Shown here: one piece after another, positions 21,019-34,092 of the stretch
Position numbering within the stretch: position 1 is the first letter of the stretch
Layout: the number at the start of each line of letters is the position of its first letter
Assembly: GCA_954871525.1 (NCBI GenBank)
Contig: OX940864.1
Coordinates: 10,410,001-10,474,000, forward strand
Source of the DNA: Parietaria judaica
Lineage: Eukaryota > Streptophyta > Magnoliopsida > Rosales > Urticaceae
Length of the DNA stretch: 64,000 nt
Direction: 5' to 3'
Notes under the pieces: model-generated
Seen by the model: only the letters and a program-made list of their open reading frames with translations
The model's database searches: none
What the model was told of the DNA's origin: nothing
Program-made: the position numbers and the translations under genes

Positions 21019-24000
21019 CCACATCCACGTATATAATATAGCATGTGGCAAAAACTAATTTAAATTACTATTTAGGATTAAATGTTAAGCTTGAGGCCTA
21101 GTAGTGTTATGCAAATAAGAAAGAAAGAAAAAAAAACAAGTTTTCTTTAGCTCATAAGAATATAGGAACAAATGTAACAGGAAATTAGAGATATTATTTA
21201 TTGGATTAGAAACTGATAATAAAAAATAAAATATCAATAATTCGTACTCCACATTGCTCGTAAAGTCAAAAGTATTATAAAGACATACCTACAACACAAG
21301 AATTATATCTCTGCATGAATTTGTGAAATATGACTACATACTCATATCGACTTGGTTTGAGTAGCTCCCCCAATTCCCCGATAGGCTTTGCCCATGACCC
21401 AAGACTATGATATGCCATGATATTTTATATTTTCATACTATTATGATATGTTTAAAATATGAGACTAATATGATCATTAAGTGGAACTTTCGCACGTAGA
21501 ATTAAGAGGCAAAAAAAAATAAAAAAATCAATGGCCTAAAGTCCACAAATTGTCCGCAAGCACCATATCGGTTTCAGATACTAAATTTTCTCAAGCATTT
21601 GTTAGGAGTAACTGTAATTAGTTAGCTCTATATCATTTAACTGATACCAAACTTCTTTAGAAAAAGAAAACAAATATAATAAAAATTATGACACAAATAT
21701 AGATACTGCTACAATATATATAGCTAATTCGATCATAATTAGGCGGAGACAATAGATTATAAGATTTCAACTTCTTAATTAACTATTTAAATAATGATTT
21801 AAGAAAACAAGATTAAAATCAGTTAAACCGGATTCAAGTTTCAAGTTATCGTATCGGATTTTTTAAATATATTAATATGTATAGTATATTCTTAGGGTTT
21901 CTCTCTCTTATTTTAAAAGGGTTTTTCACTTCTATAGATTTTATTTTTTCGCCATCGCCGTATGGGGTTTACAATTTATTATTAAAAGTGTATATTTTAC
22001 TTTAAAAAATTTAAAGCAAAATTTAAATAAAAAAAAAAGGTATAGTTTTTTCAATTATAAAAATGATTGAGGTTTTTATTCTGAAAATTCAGGTTTTGGA
22101 ATTTAAACCAGGTCGCTGCTCTAGAATAGTTGACTGATGGCCAATACAGGAGCCTCCTTGCCAGCGACGGGACTCGCTACTGCAAGTTGGCGACTAGCGG
22201 GTGAGGGCACCGCAAGGCACCACGGCTACGGTTTTTTTTTTTTTTTTTTCAAGTATCATTTTGAAATAAAAAATGCTCTCGAATATCAAATCAAGCAGTT
22301 TTTCTTTTTGTCACAAGTACTCACAAGTAATTAATTTTCTTGAGGTAACAAGTAAACGTTTTTGTTGCAAGTTGCAACATTATAATTTGGTTAGTCGGGT
22401 AGAGTTATTGATTTTTTTATCAGAATATAACTCCTAATACGTTATTTGAAAAGGATCAACGGTAAATAAGTAATTTATTATGGATATTTAATGTTCATAA
22501 ATAGAAAAAAAGAATTTGCAGCCTTTAAAACTTCTATTGTATATTATTTTTATTTTTTATATGTAGAGTAGACTAAAATGTCTTCTCTTTTTTTGGTTAT
22601 GGTAAAAGTCAGCTCTTACTTTTATTTTATAATATTTTGATGCTAGGTTATTTTAATGCAAAAAATATATGTTTCTATGAATTAATTAAAATTATTATTT
22701 AGGTAAAATAATAATTTATAGTAGAACAAAATGAAAATAAACAGATATAATTTTACTTCTTATAGTATTTTTATAACAGAAAAAATATTATATTTAATAA
22801 GGATTAGAAGCGTAGCATCAAAATACTTGAAACAAAATTGACAGCTCCCATGAAAGAAATATTAGAGATACTACTACCGGGTATATCATCAAAATAGTTC
22901 TAAGCAAAATTTAAGAGATAAATATACGTAGAAAATTAAGAGAGAGAAATACAGTTTTTATCACCAGAATAGTTCCAAATAAAATTGACAGCTTGCATGA
23001 ACTAATTTTAAGAGATACTAGATTTATGGAAATTTGATTTTTTATCCCTGTATTCTCATATTTTTTTTTTTTTTTTGTAAGACTGTACCCGATATTTATT
23101 TTACTTTTCAAAATAAAACTAGAGGTAGGGCTGAATTTTTTTTCTCCGGTTCCGATTCGTACCAGTCATGGCCTGCATGGTTTTAATCCAAAATTGGGCT
23201 TCTAATTTTAACACCGGGAACCGGGATATTGTTCGGGAATGTTGACAAAGACTTAGGCACAAATTCTCAATTTTCTTTCTAGTAATTCCTTATTTCAGAT
23301 ATATATATATATATATATATTTAATATTATAAGGGTTTATTTTAATTAAGTTTTTTCTCAGTATTTTCTTATGATTTCTTCTCTCGGCTGTCACCCTTTT
23401 TTTAATTCAACTTTGACAGTGATTTGCGCTCGTCTTCGACGGTGATTTGTGAGCCTTTAATTTTCCAAATCTTGACCTGGATACGGAGACATGTTTAATA
23501 CGGATTATATATAGTTTTCTAAAGATGAAAAAAGCTAAAATTTTAGGTCATGGTCCCGGTTACACCCTCATGTGTATAAAAGAAAATTTATAAACTATGA
23601 TAATAAGGGGTCAATTCCAAATAAAAAAATAAAAAATTATCAGAGTCTACAAATAGAAACTAAAGTACATTGCAAGGATATATTTAGTTGTTTCTGAAAA
23701 CTGGGGGTGTATTTTGCAAATGTTGAAAAAAGAGGTATATGAAAAACAAATTAGGGTAAGATGAAAAGCCACGTTGTCCATAACAAAGTGTGCGACGAAA
23801 GCGCGAGCAGTTCGTAGTTTAACATCATCATCACGTACGGTACTACTAATACAGAAGAGCTTCTCTGTTCAGCTATGGACCTCGTATATTCAACAGAATA
23901 ACCACTATTCTATATGTATATATACGTATCTATTTGCATGCAACATTTTCCATTCAGATCATTCAACTAATTCTTTTTCTTTGAGGCAGAGATTCATCAT

Positions 24001-24020
24001 CAACTTGTTGTTCATTCACA
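20277..24020. other. Intergenic region between the carbonic anhydrase genes
   Basis: AT-rich DNA with (TA)n at about 20964-21013, several poly-T runs and a GC-richer island near 22135-22230 (a 65-codon open frame of no recognisable family). A stretch at 23130-23240 with GGTTCCGATTCG/CGGGAACCGGG resembles dispersed plant repeats. No gene was recognised. Confidence 0.6.
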
Positions 24021-25051
24021 ATGTGTTTGCCAAAGTTGGTCTCTTTCTTCCTCTCTTCTCTCCTCTTCTTCTCTCTTCATTCCCATTTCTCTGCAGCTCT
24101 TGAATCTGAAGTTGGTAAGTTCTCTCTCTCTTTCTCTTTCTTTTTGTTATATAAATATTCATATATTATGGTTTTGTATCTCTTGTATATGGTTGCCTGA
24201 TAATTAGACTTCTTATTAATTTAAAATAGTTTTAGAATTTAGTTTATTTTCTAGGCGGCCCGGAAAAACCCTACCACCCTTTGTGGTGGCTGGGGGCAGA
24301 CGGACGATGGGTGCGGACAGCCGTCTGTCTGCCGTTTGTTTGCGCTAAGTTTTCTACATTCTTTCGTGCCTTAGTCTTTGCAGTCTTATATATCTGAAGA
24401 TAAAGTATTTAAATATATTATTTCCATATGAAATAACAAGTTTCTTATTGTTTATTTGTCAATATCCAAACTACATTTTATCTAAAAGGATGGCTATATG
24501 ACTGACTTACGTAAATTAATATTGTGAGGATTATGGAATTTTACTATATTATTGAAATTATAATTTTATCGAGTAATAATTTAGTAATATTAATTAGATA
24601 TGAACTATATTAAAGTATTATTTTATGAAATATTAATTTTATAAGGTTCTCCTATATATAATATTTAATCATTAATTAATCTACATGTCACATTTTTGCT
24701 ATTCAAGCTTCATTGTGACTGCTTGAAAATTAAGAAAGAATTGCTTCTTTGCTTGCTGATTTAAATTCCTTTATGTTTAATGAACATCTCATTTATATCT
24801 CTTATATTTATGTTACTTTCTGTTATATATCTGAGCAAAGCATAAATGCTCTTTGTCTCCCATTCTTACTTAGTTAACAAAACCAATTTATGCATTTTTC
24901 TCAAAGAATATCTCAAAAAATTACTAGGGCATTAATTGACACCCAAAAAATCTGGTCTTGACCCGAAAACACCCAGTTTTAAAATCGGTTTCCGGATCCG
25001 GGTACCTACATCCGGATTGAATACCTAATTAAGAAATTGGATTTTACTACC

Positions 25052-25084
<33 letters not shown>

Positions 25085-28000
25085 TCCAGAGGTTTTGTGT
25101 TCTCTCATTTACTATTTTGGAACTAAATGTTGTTATATTTTTTTATTTATTGGTTTGAACGTTTGTAATTTCTACTCTTAAAATATCAAAATGGTTTAAA
25201 TTTGGTTTTAAACCCAGATCAGATTTGAATCAGTGTTCAGAAAATCAATAATTTGGATTTCTAGGTAACAGATTTTTTTATTTTTTATTTTCGATAATTT
25301 GATTCTGTTTGAAGATGCGACCATCAATTTTGGTTTCAACTTTTTTAATAAGATTGAAATGGAAACAATAGTATAGTGTATCAAATTATGTCCAAAGAAG
25401 ATTCAAACGGATAATTTATTTGGTTGTAACAGAGGACGAGAGTTTGTTTACTTACATCGAGAAGACCGGAAAGGGGCCGAAGAAATGGGGTCATATCAAT
25501 CCACATTGGAAGGCTTGTGACAACGGAAAACTGCAGTCTCCGATCGACATTCACGACGCAAGAGTTCAAGTTTATTCCAATCTCGGGAAACTGAAAAGGG
25601 ACTATAAACCGGCTCGCGCCATCATAAAAAACAGAGGACACGATATTGAGGTAAGAAATACCATTAAGGCATTAACGGTCGACAAGGCTAGCTTGGTTGG
25701 TTGACTATTTGAATTTAAATCCTTCAGAACAAATCTGATTCGCACATGGTTTGGTACAAGTTTTGAACCTGGTAGAAGAATTAAATTATTTATTGAAAAG
25801 TTTGAATAGTTTTTATGAAAATACGGAAGGATAAAGTATATATTTTTTTAAAGAAACAATTTCTTAAAATATTCTCAAAGCTGTTTGAGTGTGAATTCGA
25901 GAAAATATACAATAAAATCTCTTATAATTTTATAGTATTTCTATAGTTAATACGCTTATTACGAGACTCATAAAACTAGAGATCTAATTTGTTTAAACTT
26001 TTTGTAAATTGGTTTCGGATTTAGGTTTATATATATATATATATATACTTATCAACTATAGATCCCTGGCGGTCCATATTAATTCAGCCAGAGAAATCGG
26101 AACCGGAGTTACCGATTCGGGACTTGTATAGCTTCGTGTTTTTTGACATAATGATTTATTTTCAGGTGAAGTGGAAAAGCGATGCAGGGAATATCAACAT
26201 CAACGGGACGAAGTATGACTTGTCTCAGTGCCATTGGCATTCTCCAGCTGAACATACATTCAATGGAACAAGGTTTCTCTCCCTGTATATATTACGTTTC
26301 AAATTCCATACCGATGACGATTTTAGTAGTTTACTGATAAGTTTTCGATAATCGGTTGGTAAATAACGAAGTACTTATCAAGCTACATAGAGTAATTTCG
26401 ATTCAAGATTTTTAAAGATAAATAAATTCTTTAATTTTTAACAATAGCTAATTAATCTGAACTGATTATTGCTTTCGTAGGCATGCTTTGGAGCTTCACA
26501 TGGTCCATCTAACCCCGGACTCAAAACAAATAGCTGTTATCGGAATCGTCTATAAATTCGGTCGACCAGATCCTTTCCTCACTAAGGTATTTTGGTCTTT
26601 TCTCATTTTGGCTTGCTCTCTATTTTCTTTGATGAATCAATTGCATGAACACAAATGTATTTCCATATGAAGAGATGGTAGTCACTTGACCCCGTCACGA
26701 ATTTCTTAATAATTCATGATAATTCTCGGTTATTGTAATAACATTTGAGTTTAACATATTACAAAAGCTAAAAAATACTAGCGGAATAATCCATATCATC
26801 TAATTCCGAGATTTAGATCACTCTCATTACCGTTTTCTAATGTTATTTTGCTTAAAATCTGATTCACTCATTTTCTGCAGCTTCTTCGAAGAGCGAAATC
26901 ACTTTCCGGGCATGAGGAGAAAGAGGTGGGCGTCATCAACCCTGGCGACATCAAGTTTGGGAGCCGAAAGTACTACCGCTACATAGGATCACTGACCGTG
27001 CCTCCTTGCACGGAGGGTGTCACTTGGACAATCCTCAAAAAGGTCCCTCCTCGACTCAATTTTGTACCTACTTTTGCTCACACTTTTTGGTCGCACACTT
27101 GACACACGGAAAACTTAAATAAATAAATAAATAATTATTCCTTTATTTATTCATTTTTTTTATTCCTTCAAGATTTATTATCCTAAAACTATTCTTGACA
27201 GTTTATGATTTAAGAAAAGGGTTAATGACAGCGAAAATACTCGAAGTTTGATAAAATAAAAAATAAAAAAACCCTCGTGTACTCAAAATTTAGAAGTGAT
27301 GGCAAAAAAATACCCAAAGTCGCATTTGGGTAGTTGACCACTCCATTCTTGTGACGTCGTAACTTACTCGTTAACTCTGGCCACGTGGACAAATCTGTTT
27401 TGTTAAGTGTAATCATTAGGAGTTCAATTAGTTGTATTAAATAGTATTAATTAGGGGTTTAATTCGTTGTTTTGTCGTAAACGAGGCTGATGTGGGCTCG
27501 TCCACGTGGCAAAAAATGTTATGTCAGCAACCCACGTTTGTCCACGTGGCCAGAGTTAACGGGTAAGTTAACGGCGTTTAATGGAGTGGTCAACTCCCCA
27601 AATGCGACTTTGGGTATTTTTGCCACCACTTTTAAACTTTGAGTACACGAGGGGTTCTTTGACCAAACTTTGGGTATTTTCACCGTCATTAACCCTTTAA
27701 GAAAATTATCTATGTCATAAAAGTTGTAGAATTATAAAACAAGAAGGATTAAAAAAAATGGTAATTTGTTTTTTTATACCCTCAACTTTTATTTTTAGAG
27801 AAAATATACCCTCAAGTTTCAAAAACTAAATATACCCTCAAAATCTATTTTTTCTATATACCCTCTAAGAAATTTAATTTTTAAAAACTCAAAATTATCC
27901 CTTATTAACAATTTTTTAAATATTTATATTTCATCTAGTTTCATTTTTCACCAAAATATACCTTAACAATTTTTTTAAATATTTATATTTCATCTAGTTT

Positions 28001-28777
28001 CATTTTTCACCAAAATATACCTTCCATTTAGAATTTAGTTTTTGAATGTTTATATAATTAATTAAAAATAGGAAGATGAACGGTAAAATTATCAAATCAT
28101 ACACTAAGAGTATATTTTAGCTGTTTTTGAAACTTTATGGTACATTTTTATCAAAAAATGAAAGTTGAGGGTATAAAAGAAAATTTCCTAAAAATAAATA
28201 GTTATAAATAAAAGAATACAAAGTAATATTTCCTAACACAATTCCCTTTGCTGGTGCAGGTCCGAACAGTATCGAGAGAGCAAGTTCATGCCTTAAGAGA
28301 AGCTGTTCATGATGTGAGAATTTGATAACTCCATTCACTACCCATTTTATTTCAATCTTTGCTATATAATGCGAAGTTTAAATCTGTTATTGGTAATTAT
28401 CATTCATGTTTTATTCCAGAACTAAAAATACATTAACCTTATAGTTAACAACTAATTAATTTGATACGCAGATCTCAATCCTATATCATAGATTAACTAG
28501 CCGTTACAAAAATAAATCAACTTTTTTCTGTAGAAATTAATAGAAAAATAAATCGAAACTAGAATTTGTATTCGGAATCGCGCAAATTGACATAATTAAA
28601 TGATAAACCAATGAATACTACATTGTTATAGAGCTTCTATTTTCTAAATTAATTGTAATGTGATGTTAACTGCAGGGTTTTGAGGCAAACGCAAGGCCAA
28701 CTCAGAAGTCAAATGGAAGATCAGTGAGGTTTTACACTCCAAAGGAAATTAGGAATGGAGGGTCTTCTCAAGCTTAA
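24021..28777 (+). CDS. Alpha-type carbonic anhydrase 2 (seven exons)
   Basis: Predicted exons 24021-24114, 25433-25650, 26166-26272, 26481-26586, 26881-27042, 28260-28313 and 28676-28777 join in frame to 280 residues. It has the same fold, reaction and exon layout as the gene at 14642-20276, in the same orientation about 3.7 kb downstream, so the two are tandem paralogues. Signal peptide: residues 1-26 ([20 protein letters not shown]). Zinc ligands His127 and His129 ([10 protein letters not shown]) and His146 (LELHMVH) are present, as are [15 protein letters not shown] and [11 protein letters not shown] with the disulfide cysteines. It differs well from gene 1 in sequence, so the duplication is old, and it has a longer C-terminal tail ([12 protein letters not shown]). 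A Mutator-like MITE sits in intron 5. Likely an active secreted enzyme. Confidence 0.93.
25050..25083. repeat. (TTA)n microsatellite in intron 1
   Basis: About eleven TTA/ATT trinucleotides in a row, in the first intron of carbonic anhydrase 2. Confidence 0.9.
27219..27695. mobile_element. Mutator-like MITE, copy 2, in intron 5
   Basis: Same family as 5457-5913: begins GGGTTAATGACAGCGAAAAT and ends in the inverse, CGTCATTAACCC. The target duplication TTTAAGAAAA is exact over 10 bp (27209-27218 and 27696-27705). Long inverted arms could fold the intron RNA into a hairpin. Confidence 0.93.
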
Positions 28778-30150
28778 AGCTTAATTGAAGATAAATGTAA
28801 CTTTACTATCTCTATAAATATCGATCTATGTAAAACTATACTGACTTGTTAAAGCGGTAGTTGACTATGTCTTTTGTAGTCGCGGTTCTTACCGACATAC
28901 ATGAGAATCCAGATATCATATTATCTGAATACAAGAATTTCTTGATCTCACAAAACATGTCTCTTACTTTCTATTTGATCATAATCTGAATTAGTAACAT
29001 GTTTACAAGATGTTTATAAGAATTAACTCAAATTAGTTAAACTAGATTGTTAACAACTAAGATTAATACACTTGGGCCCAATTGACATTGAAGCGTTTTC
29101 TTAAAATTATTTTTGGAAATATTTTAAGGATAGTAGTTACAAAAATACTCAAGCTGTAACTAATTACCCTCATAGGTTCTCAAGTTTTTTTTTTTTTTTA
29201 TTCGAAAAAGTATCAAAGTTCAGTGCAATAATAGTAAATTTCGTTTAATTTCTTAATATATATATAAGGGGAACCCAATTAAATAAAATATTGGACAATA
29301 TGGACAAAAGTAGTCTTTTTTTTTCTTCAAAATAGTGGTGGCATATTCCAAAAAATTTAATTGGTACTGATTGAATTTTAATGTTGTGAAATTTAAATTT
29401 TCAATTAGTTGTTCTCCCTATATTTTTGTCAATAATAAGTTATTTTACATGTGTATGTCTTAACTTAAAATATTTAACATGAGAAATCACAAAATGTGGG
29501 TGCTATACTAACAAAGAATAATGAATTCCATTGTAAGTTCTAACATACCTATATAAAAACAAGAAGAAGAGTTAATTATTACAACTCTTAGGTTTTTTAC
29601 TGTTTAATAGACCTATAAAATAATAACCTTTTTCTTTTAAAAAATAAAAAAAATAATAACCTTCTTAAAAATATTAGTCATTATATGGCCTCTTACAAAT
29701 CCTTAACACATCAACAGTGAACAAATAAAAGAAAAAATATCTAAAATATAATAATCACTGTTTAAATCTTTGTGCAGGCAGATGTATTACGCAGCTATGT
29801 GAATCCGGATTTCATATTCTCATATTTTTTTATATAAAATTTTCGATTTATAAATTCTGGATTCAGTTGGAACTAAATTTTGATTCTATATATTAATATC
29901 TTAATTCTAAATTTTGATATGATTTCAGTTAAATTCGGACCGCTCGATTAAAAAAAACACGTGACCCGAGATATCCTGATTCGGACATTTCAATCGGTGA
30001 AAAGCATAGCCATGTTTGGATTTCGACATATACTTTAGAGGGTTTATTAGCCGACAAACACCATGTCTGGCCACCAAATATATATATATATAATTGACAA
30101 GAAGCCGAAATTTGACCTGAAAATTACTTGAGAGACGAGACTACCACACA
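28778..30150. other. Intergenic DNA and promoter region of the first UGT
   Basis: AT-rich. From about 29520 on, the sequence resembles the region upstream of the second UGT gene (33510-34080): both contain AAGAAGA...TTAGGTTTTT...ATAACCTT and, close to the gene, GAAGCCGAAA, a TTGACCTG W-box-like motif and AAAATTACTTGAGAGAC. No other gene seen. Confidence 0.65.
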
Positions 30151-30158
30151 TATAAATA
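30151..30158 (+). promoter_or_regulatory. TATA box of UGT copy 1
   Basis: TATAAATA, 68 bp before the ATG. It follows TTTGACCTGAAAATTACTTG; the same TATA box and upstream block precede UGT copy 2. Confidence 0.65.
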
Positions 30159-30218
30159 TCCATCCGTATACATATATATCCCTCAATCTAAAAGAGAGAC
30201 CAAACAAGAATCTTATCA

Positions 30219-31598
30219 ATGGCAAACCAAGAAGCTTCAGTTGTGGTGGCCATGGTTCCTTTACCAGCTCAAAGCCACCTCAACAGCCTCTTGCAGCTCG
30301 CCCACGCCATAGCCTCGTGCGGCGTCGAGGTCCACTACGTCACCACGGCGCTCCACAACTCCCATGTCAAGTCTCGCTCCTCGATCATCCCGAACCCTAA
30401 TGTCGTTTTCCACGACTTGCCCACTCCTGAGTTCGCATCTCCTCCACCGAACAAATCCATGTCCCACGCACTCCCGCTCCTGCAAGCCACCCTCGACCTC
30501 CGGGGGTCGGTGACGTCCTTGCTCGAGTCTCTGGCGACAGCGGTGAGGAGGCTCGTAGTCGTCCACGACCCTCTGATGAGTTTCGTCGTGCAAGACGCTT
30601 GCGCTCTCCCGAACGTGGAGTTGTATCTATATAATTGCATCTCTGCGGTCGCCACCATCGGTTTAGCCCGGGACACTGCCGGAGAGGAAACGGGAGAGGG
30701 AATCCCATCGTCCAGGGGCTGCCTCGATGCAGAGTGTCAGGACTTCTTCGACGTGCAACTCGCGTGCTCGGAGAGGATTAAAACCTCCGGGCATCTCCGC
30801 AACACTTGCAGGGTCATTGAGAGCGAGTTCCTCGACATCTTGGAGGAAGAGAGCAAGGGAATGGGCGGGAAGCAGTGGGCAGTTGGGCCTTTGGAGAGTG
30901 TGACGGCTTTCAAGGACAAATCGAGGAACGGTTCGAATCGTAGCGAGAGAGTGAGTCGTTGCTTCGAGTGGCTTAACGAGCAAGAGCCAAAGTCCGTGTT
31001 GTACGTCTGTTTCGGGACGACGACTTCCATGGAGGACGAGGAGAATAGAGAGCTGGCAATTGGGTTGGAGAAAAGCGGGTCAAAGTTCATTTGGGTTTTG
31101 AGACAAGCTGATAAAGCTAACATCTTTGAAGAAGTTGAGGAGAGAAAGACTCAGCTTCCATTTGGGTTTGAGGAGAGAGTGGAAGGCTCGGGAACGGGAA
31201 TGGTGGTACGGGAGTGGGTGCCGCAGTTGGAGATTTTGGCGCACCCGTCGACGGGCGGGTTCATGAGCCACTGCGGGTGGAACTCGTGCTTGGAAAGCCT
31301 GAGCCTGGGAGTTCCCCTATTGGCGTGGCCGATGTTCGCAGACCAGCCCATGAACGCTTCCCTAGTCGTGAACAAGCTCAAGGCCGGTTTCGACGTGAGG
31401 GAGTGGGCGAAGAGAGAGGAGTTGGTACGCTCGTCGGTGATCGCCCAGGCTGTGGAGAGGTTGATGAATTCAAAGGAAGGCGGCGATGTCAAGAAGAGAG
31501 CCGGGGATTGGGGCGCCGAATTGAGGACAAGTGCCCAGAAAGGTGGTGTTTCTCGCTTAGAGCTGGAGTCTTTTGTAGCTCACATCGGAAGGGCTTGA
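30219..31598 (+). CDS. UDP-glycosyltransferase, zeatin O-glucosyltransferase-like (copy 1)
   Basis: Intronless, 459 residues, the usual length for plant family-1 glycosyltransferases. It should transfer a sugar from UDP-sugar to a hydroxyl of a small molecule in the cytosol. The catalytic His20 lies in PLPAQSHLN and the partner Asp117 in VVVHDPLM. The UDP-sugar-binding PSPG box is at residues 333-376, from WVPQLEILAHPSTGG to PMFADQ, with HCGWNSC and the final Asp-Gln. The overall pattern (NTCRVIESEFLD, GPLESVT, SVLYVCFGTTTSM) resembles the UGT93 group that includes zeatin O-glucosyltransferases. Activity on cytokinins is an inference; other UGT93-like enzymes use phenolics. It is the first of a head-to-tail cluster and very similar to the copy at 34093-35496, with which it shares promoter sequence. 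Confidence 0.95.
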   Translation: MANQEASVVVAMVPLPAQSHLNSLLQLAHAIASCGVEVHYVTTALHNSHVKSRSSIIPNPNVVFHDLPTPEFASPPPNKSMSHALPLLQATLDLRGSVTSLLESLATAVRRLVVVHDPLMSFVVQDACALPNVELYLYNCISAVATIGLARDTAGEETGEGIPSSRGCLDAECQDFFDVQLACSERIKTSGHLRNTCRVIESEFLDILEEESKGMGGKQWAVGPLESVTAFKDKSRNGSNRSERVSRCFEWLNEQEPKSVLYVCFGTTTSMEDEENRELAIGLEKSGSKFIWVLRQADKANIFEEVEERKTQLPFGFEERVEGSGTGMVVREWVPQLEILAHPSTGGFMSHCGWNSCLESLSLGVPLLAWPMFADQPMNASLVVNKLKAGFDVREWAKREELVRSSVIAQAVERLMNSKEGGDVKKRAGDWGAELRTSAQKGGVSRLELESFVAHIGRA

Positions 31599-32883
31599 TC
31601 GTTGCCGATGATCCAAATTGAGAGATCTTTTGTTGATTTTGTTTAATGAGATATAATATGTTAATCAACTTTGATTGTTTTTACACTTTGTCCATTTTCA
31701 TATTGCCGTTGAGAAACTTGACATATATTCACCAAAAAGTGAAAATCTATGTTAGCGTTTTGGTTAGCTGGTTCCGGAAATCAGTTTTAGAATTTAGTTT
31801 GACAAATCAATCCGAAAGTTCAATCCAGCTAACTAATTTGGGAGTTTAATTTTTGAAATATTGTTTGGTTAGTCTTTTATTAATTTGTGGTTGAACTGAA
31901 ATAAAATAAAATAAAAAACAAATCATTAAATCAAACACAATTTATGTTATTAAAAAGAAAATATATTTGATTTAAAATTAACATATGTATATATATATAT
32001 ATATTAATATTGTGCCTAAAAATATTTACATTAATACAAAATATATTCATTTATTATTACTCTAAGTGCATGTTTAAATAATGTAACATGAATTAGTAAA
32101 AAATTTAGTTACATGAGTTTATATCATTGTAATTAATTTAGTATTTAAGTATATGAATATTTAAGAACATTCGTTAATATTATAGTAATATCATAATATA
32201 TATAATAATATATTTAATTATATGAGTTAATATTACAATAATATCTTATTATAAATAATATAATACTATTATAAAATGATAATATATTATTATAGTTGTA
32301 TTTTGTACAATTGGATTAAAGACCAAAAAACTGTTTTTTTTTCATTCATTAAAATTTCAATAGTCTGCGAGACCGGTTTGCGAAAACAGAGACAACTGAT
32401 AACGAAACATGGTCTGCAAAACAAGTATGATGCTTTTTGTAACCAAAACCAGAAACTGATTTCTGTGATTTCTGGGACCGTAACCAGACTCCCGTTTTTT
32501 CCCCCCTAAACCTTTTGATATGTTTACAAATGCTCCCTGAACTCAGAGTTTGGCACAAATTCGCCTGAATTGGAGATTTGTTGCATTATGTCCTTTTTTT
32601 ATTAAATATTGTGAAGTCATGAAAATTTTTATGTGATTCACTCTGTCGAAAAAACCAATAAACAACAGGGAAATATGATCACGAATGAACAACGAAATAT
32701 GTCAAGAAACGGGCATGCCAAAACGGGCACTCCGAGGCTCAATTGTACACTCCAGTCGTGTTAACGTGTGCACCATTTAATCATGTTAATCGTGTTCGAC
32801 ACGGTTGGAACAAGATCTAGTTATGGTAGACCCAAACCCGTTTAAATGATATCGTTTCGTGTTTCGTGTCCAGCCTCAAATTG
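31599..32883. other. Intergenic DNA downstream of UGT copy 1
   Basis: AT-rich, with a TA/TAA-rich part at about 31980-32300. At 32690-32870 the GC is higher and motifs like CGTGTTAACGTGT and CGTGTTCGACACGG recall dispersed plant repeats. No gene seen before the UGT fragment. Confidence 0.55.
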
Positions 32884-33198
32884 TCACCGCTACTCGTGCT
32901 TGGAGAGCTTGAGCCTCGGAGTGCCCGTTTCGGCGTGGCTGATCAGAGGCGATCAGCCAATGAACGTGGTGCTCGTCACAAACGTGTTAAACTTCCGGGA
33001 TCGCAGTGAGGGAGTGGCGAAAAAGGAAGGAGTTAGTGAGTAGTTTGGCTATCCTTGTGGTTGTGGAGCGGTTGATGAAATCGAAGGAAGGCGGGGTGAT
33101 CTGAGAGTTTGGGGTGTGAGTTGAGAAATTGTACACAAAAAGGCGGAGTTTCACGCTTGGAGTTGGATTCATTCGTCGCTCATTTCACTAGGATTTGA
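32884..33198 (+). pseudogene. UGT C-terminal fragment
   Basis: Encodes the end of a UGT of this cluster: SCLESLSLGVP, GDQPMN, then in other frames the equivalents of REWAK...ELV, AVERLMKSKEGG and GGVSRLELDSFVAHFTRI, ending ATT TGA at the normal position. It starts inside the PSPG box; everything upstream is missing, and there are frameshifts and stops (for example after KKEGVSE). The sequence most resembles the C-terminal thirds of its neighbours. It is a dead duplicate. Confidence 0.92.
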
Positions 33199-34033
33199 AA
33201 GTTGAAGATTACATAGTAAATAAACAGAGGATTTCTCTGTTTTTGTGCGGAGACCATTGTATTTTGGTGCATCCTTTTAAAGTTCAAATTTTTTGTGATT
33301 TATCTAAGTAACAGTGGTAATGAAAAATAAATTATACATGTTCTATTATCGCTTCAGAATAATAATATTTGAGTTTATGTTTAAAAAAAAAAACCCTGTT
33401 TTTTCGACAAAGTCCGGCAAACTGGCCCTTTTTTTGGCAACCGGCAGCAGGACGAAAGATACACGACTAACCAAAAGTGGAAATAAATCTGAATGTCAAG
33501 AAGATAGAATTACAAAAGAATAATGACTATATAAAAACAAGAAGAGATAAATATTACTACTGTTAGGTTTTTAACTGGTTAATTGACCAATAAATAAATT
33601 AATAACCTTCATAAAATATTGGTCATTATATAGCCCCTTACAATCTGTAACACATCAACGATGAACAAATAAACGATTTTTTTATTATATAAAAATAGGA
33701 TAATCACGATTTAAATCTTTGTGCTGTTCTATTCAGATTAATTACGTAAATATAAGAATCCAGATTTCAGATTCTCATATTTTGGACCTTCGATTAAAAA
33801 AAATTAAAACAATCGTACCCGAGATATTCTGATTGAGACATTTCATTTGGTGAAAAGCATATCGATGTTTGGATTTTGACATATACTTTAAAAGGTTTAT
33901 TTGACGACAAAGAGTCCATGTGGGCACGTAAGGATCAAATTCTTGAGCACCAAGTATGATATTATATGTATATATTGACCAGAAGCCGAAAAAGTTGACC
34001 TGAAAATTACTTGAGAGACAAGATCACCACACG
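33199..34033. other. Intergenic DNA and promoter region of UGT copy 2
   Basis: From about 33510 on it is similar to the upstream region of UGT copy 1, so promoter and gene were duplicated together. Near the gene are TTGACCAGAAGCCGAAA and GTTGACCTG, both with the TTGAC core bound by WRKY factors. Confidence 0.65.
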
Positions 34034-34041
34034 TATAAATA
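34034..34041 (+). promoter_or_regulatory. TATA box of UGT copy 2
   Basis: TATAAATA about 60 bp before the first ATG, in the same context (CACACGTATAAATATTCATC) as in UGT copy 1. Confidence 0.65.
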
Positions 34042-34092
34042 TTCATCCATATATCTTTATATACATATCCCTTAATCTATAGTGATCATAAG

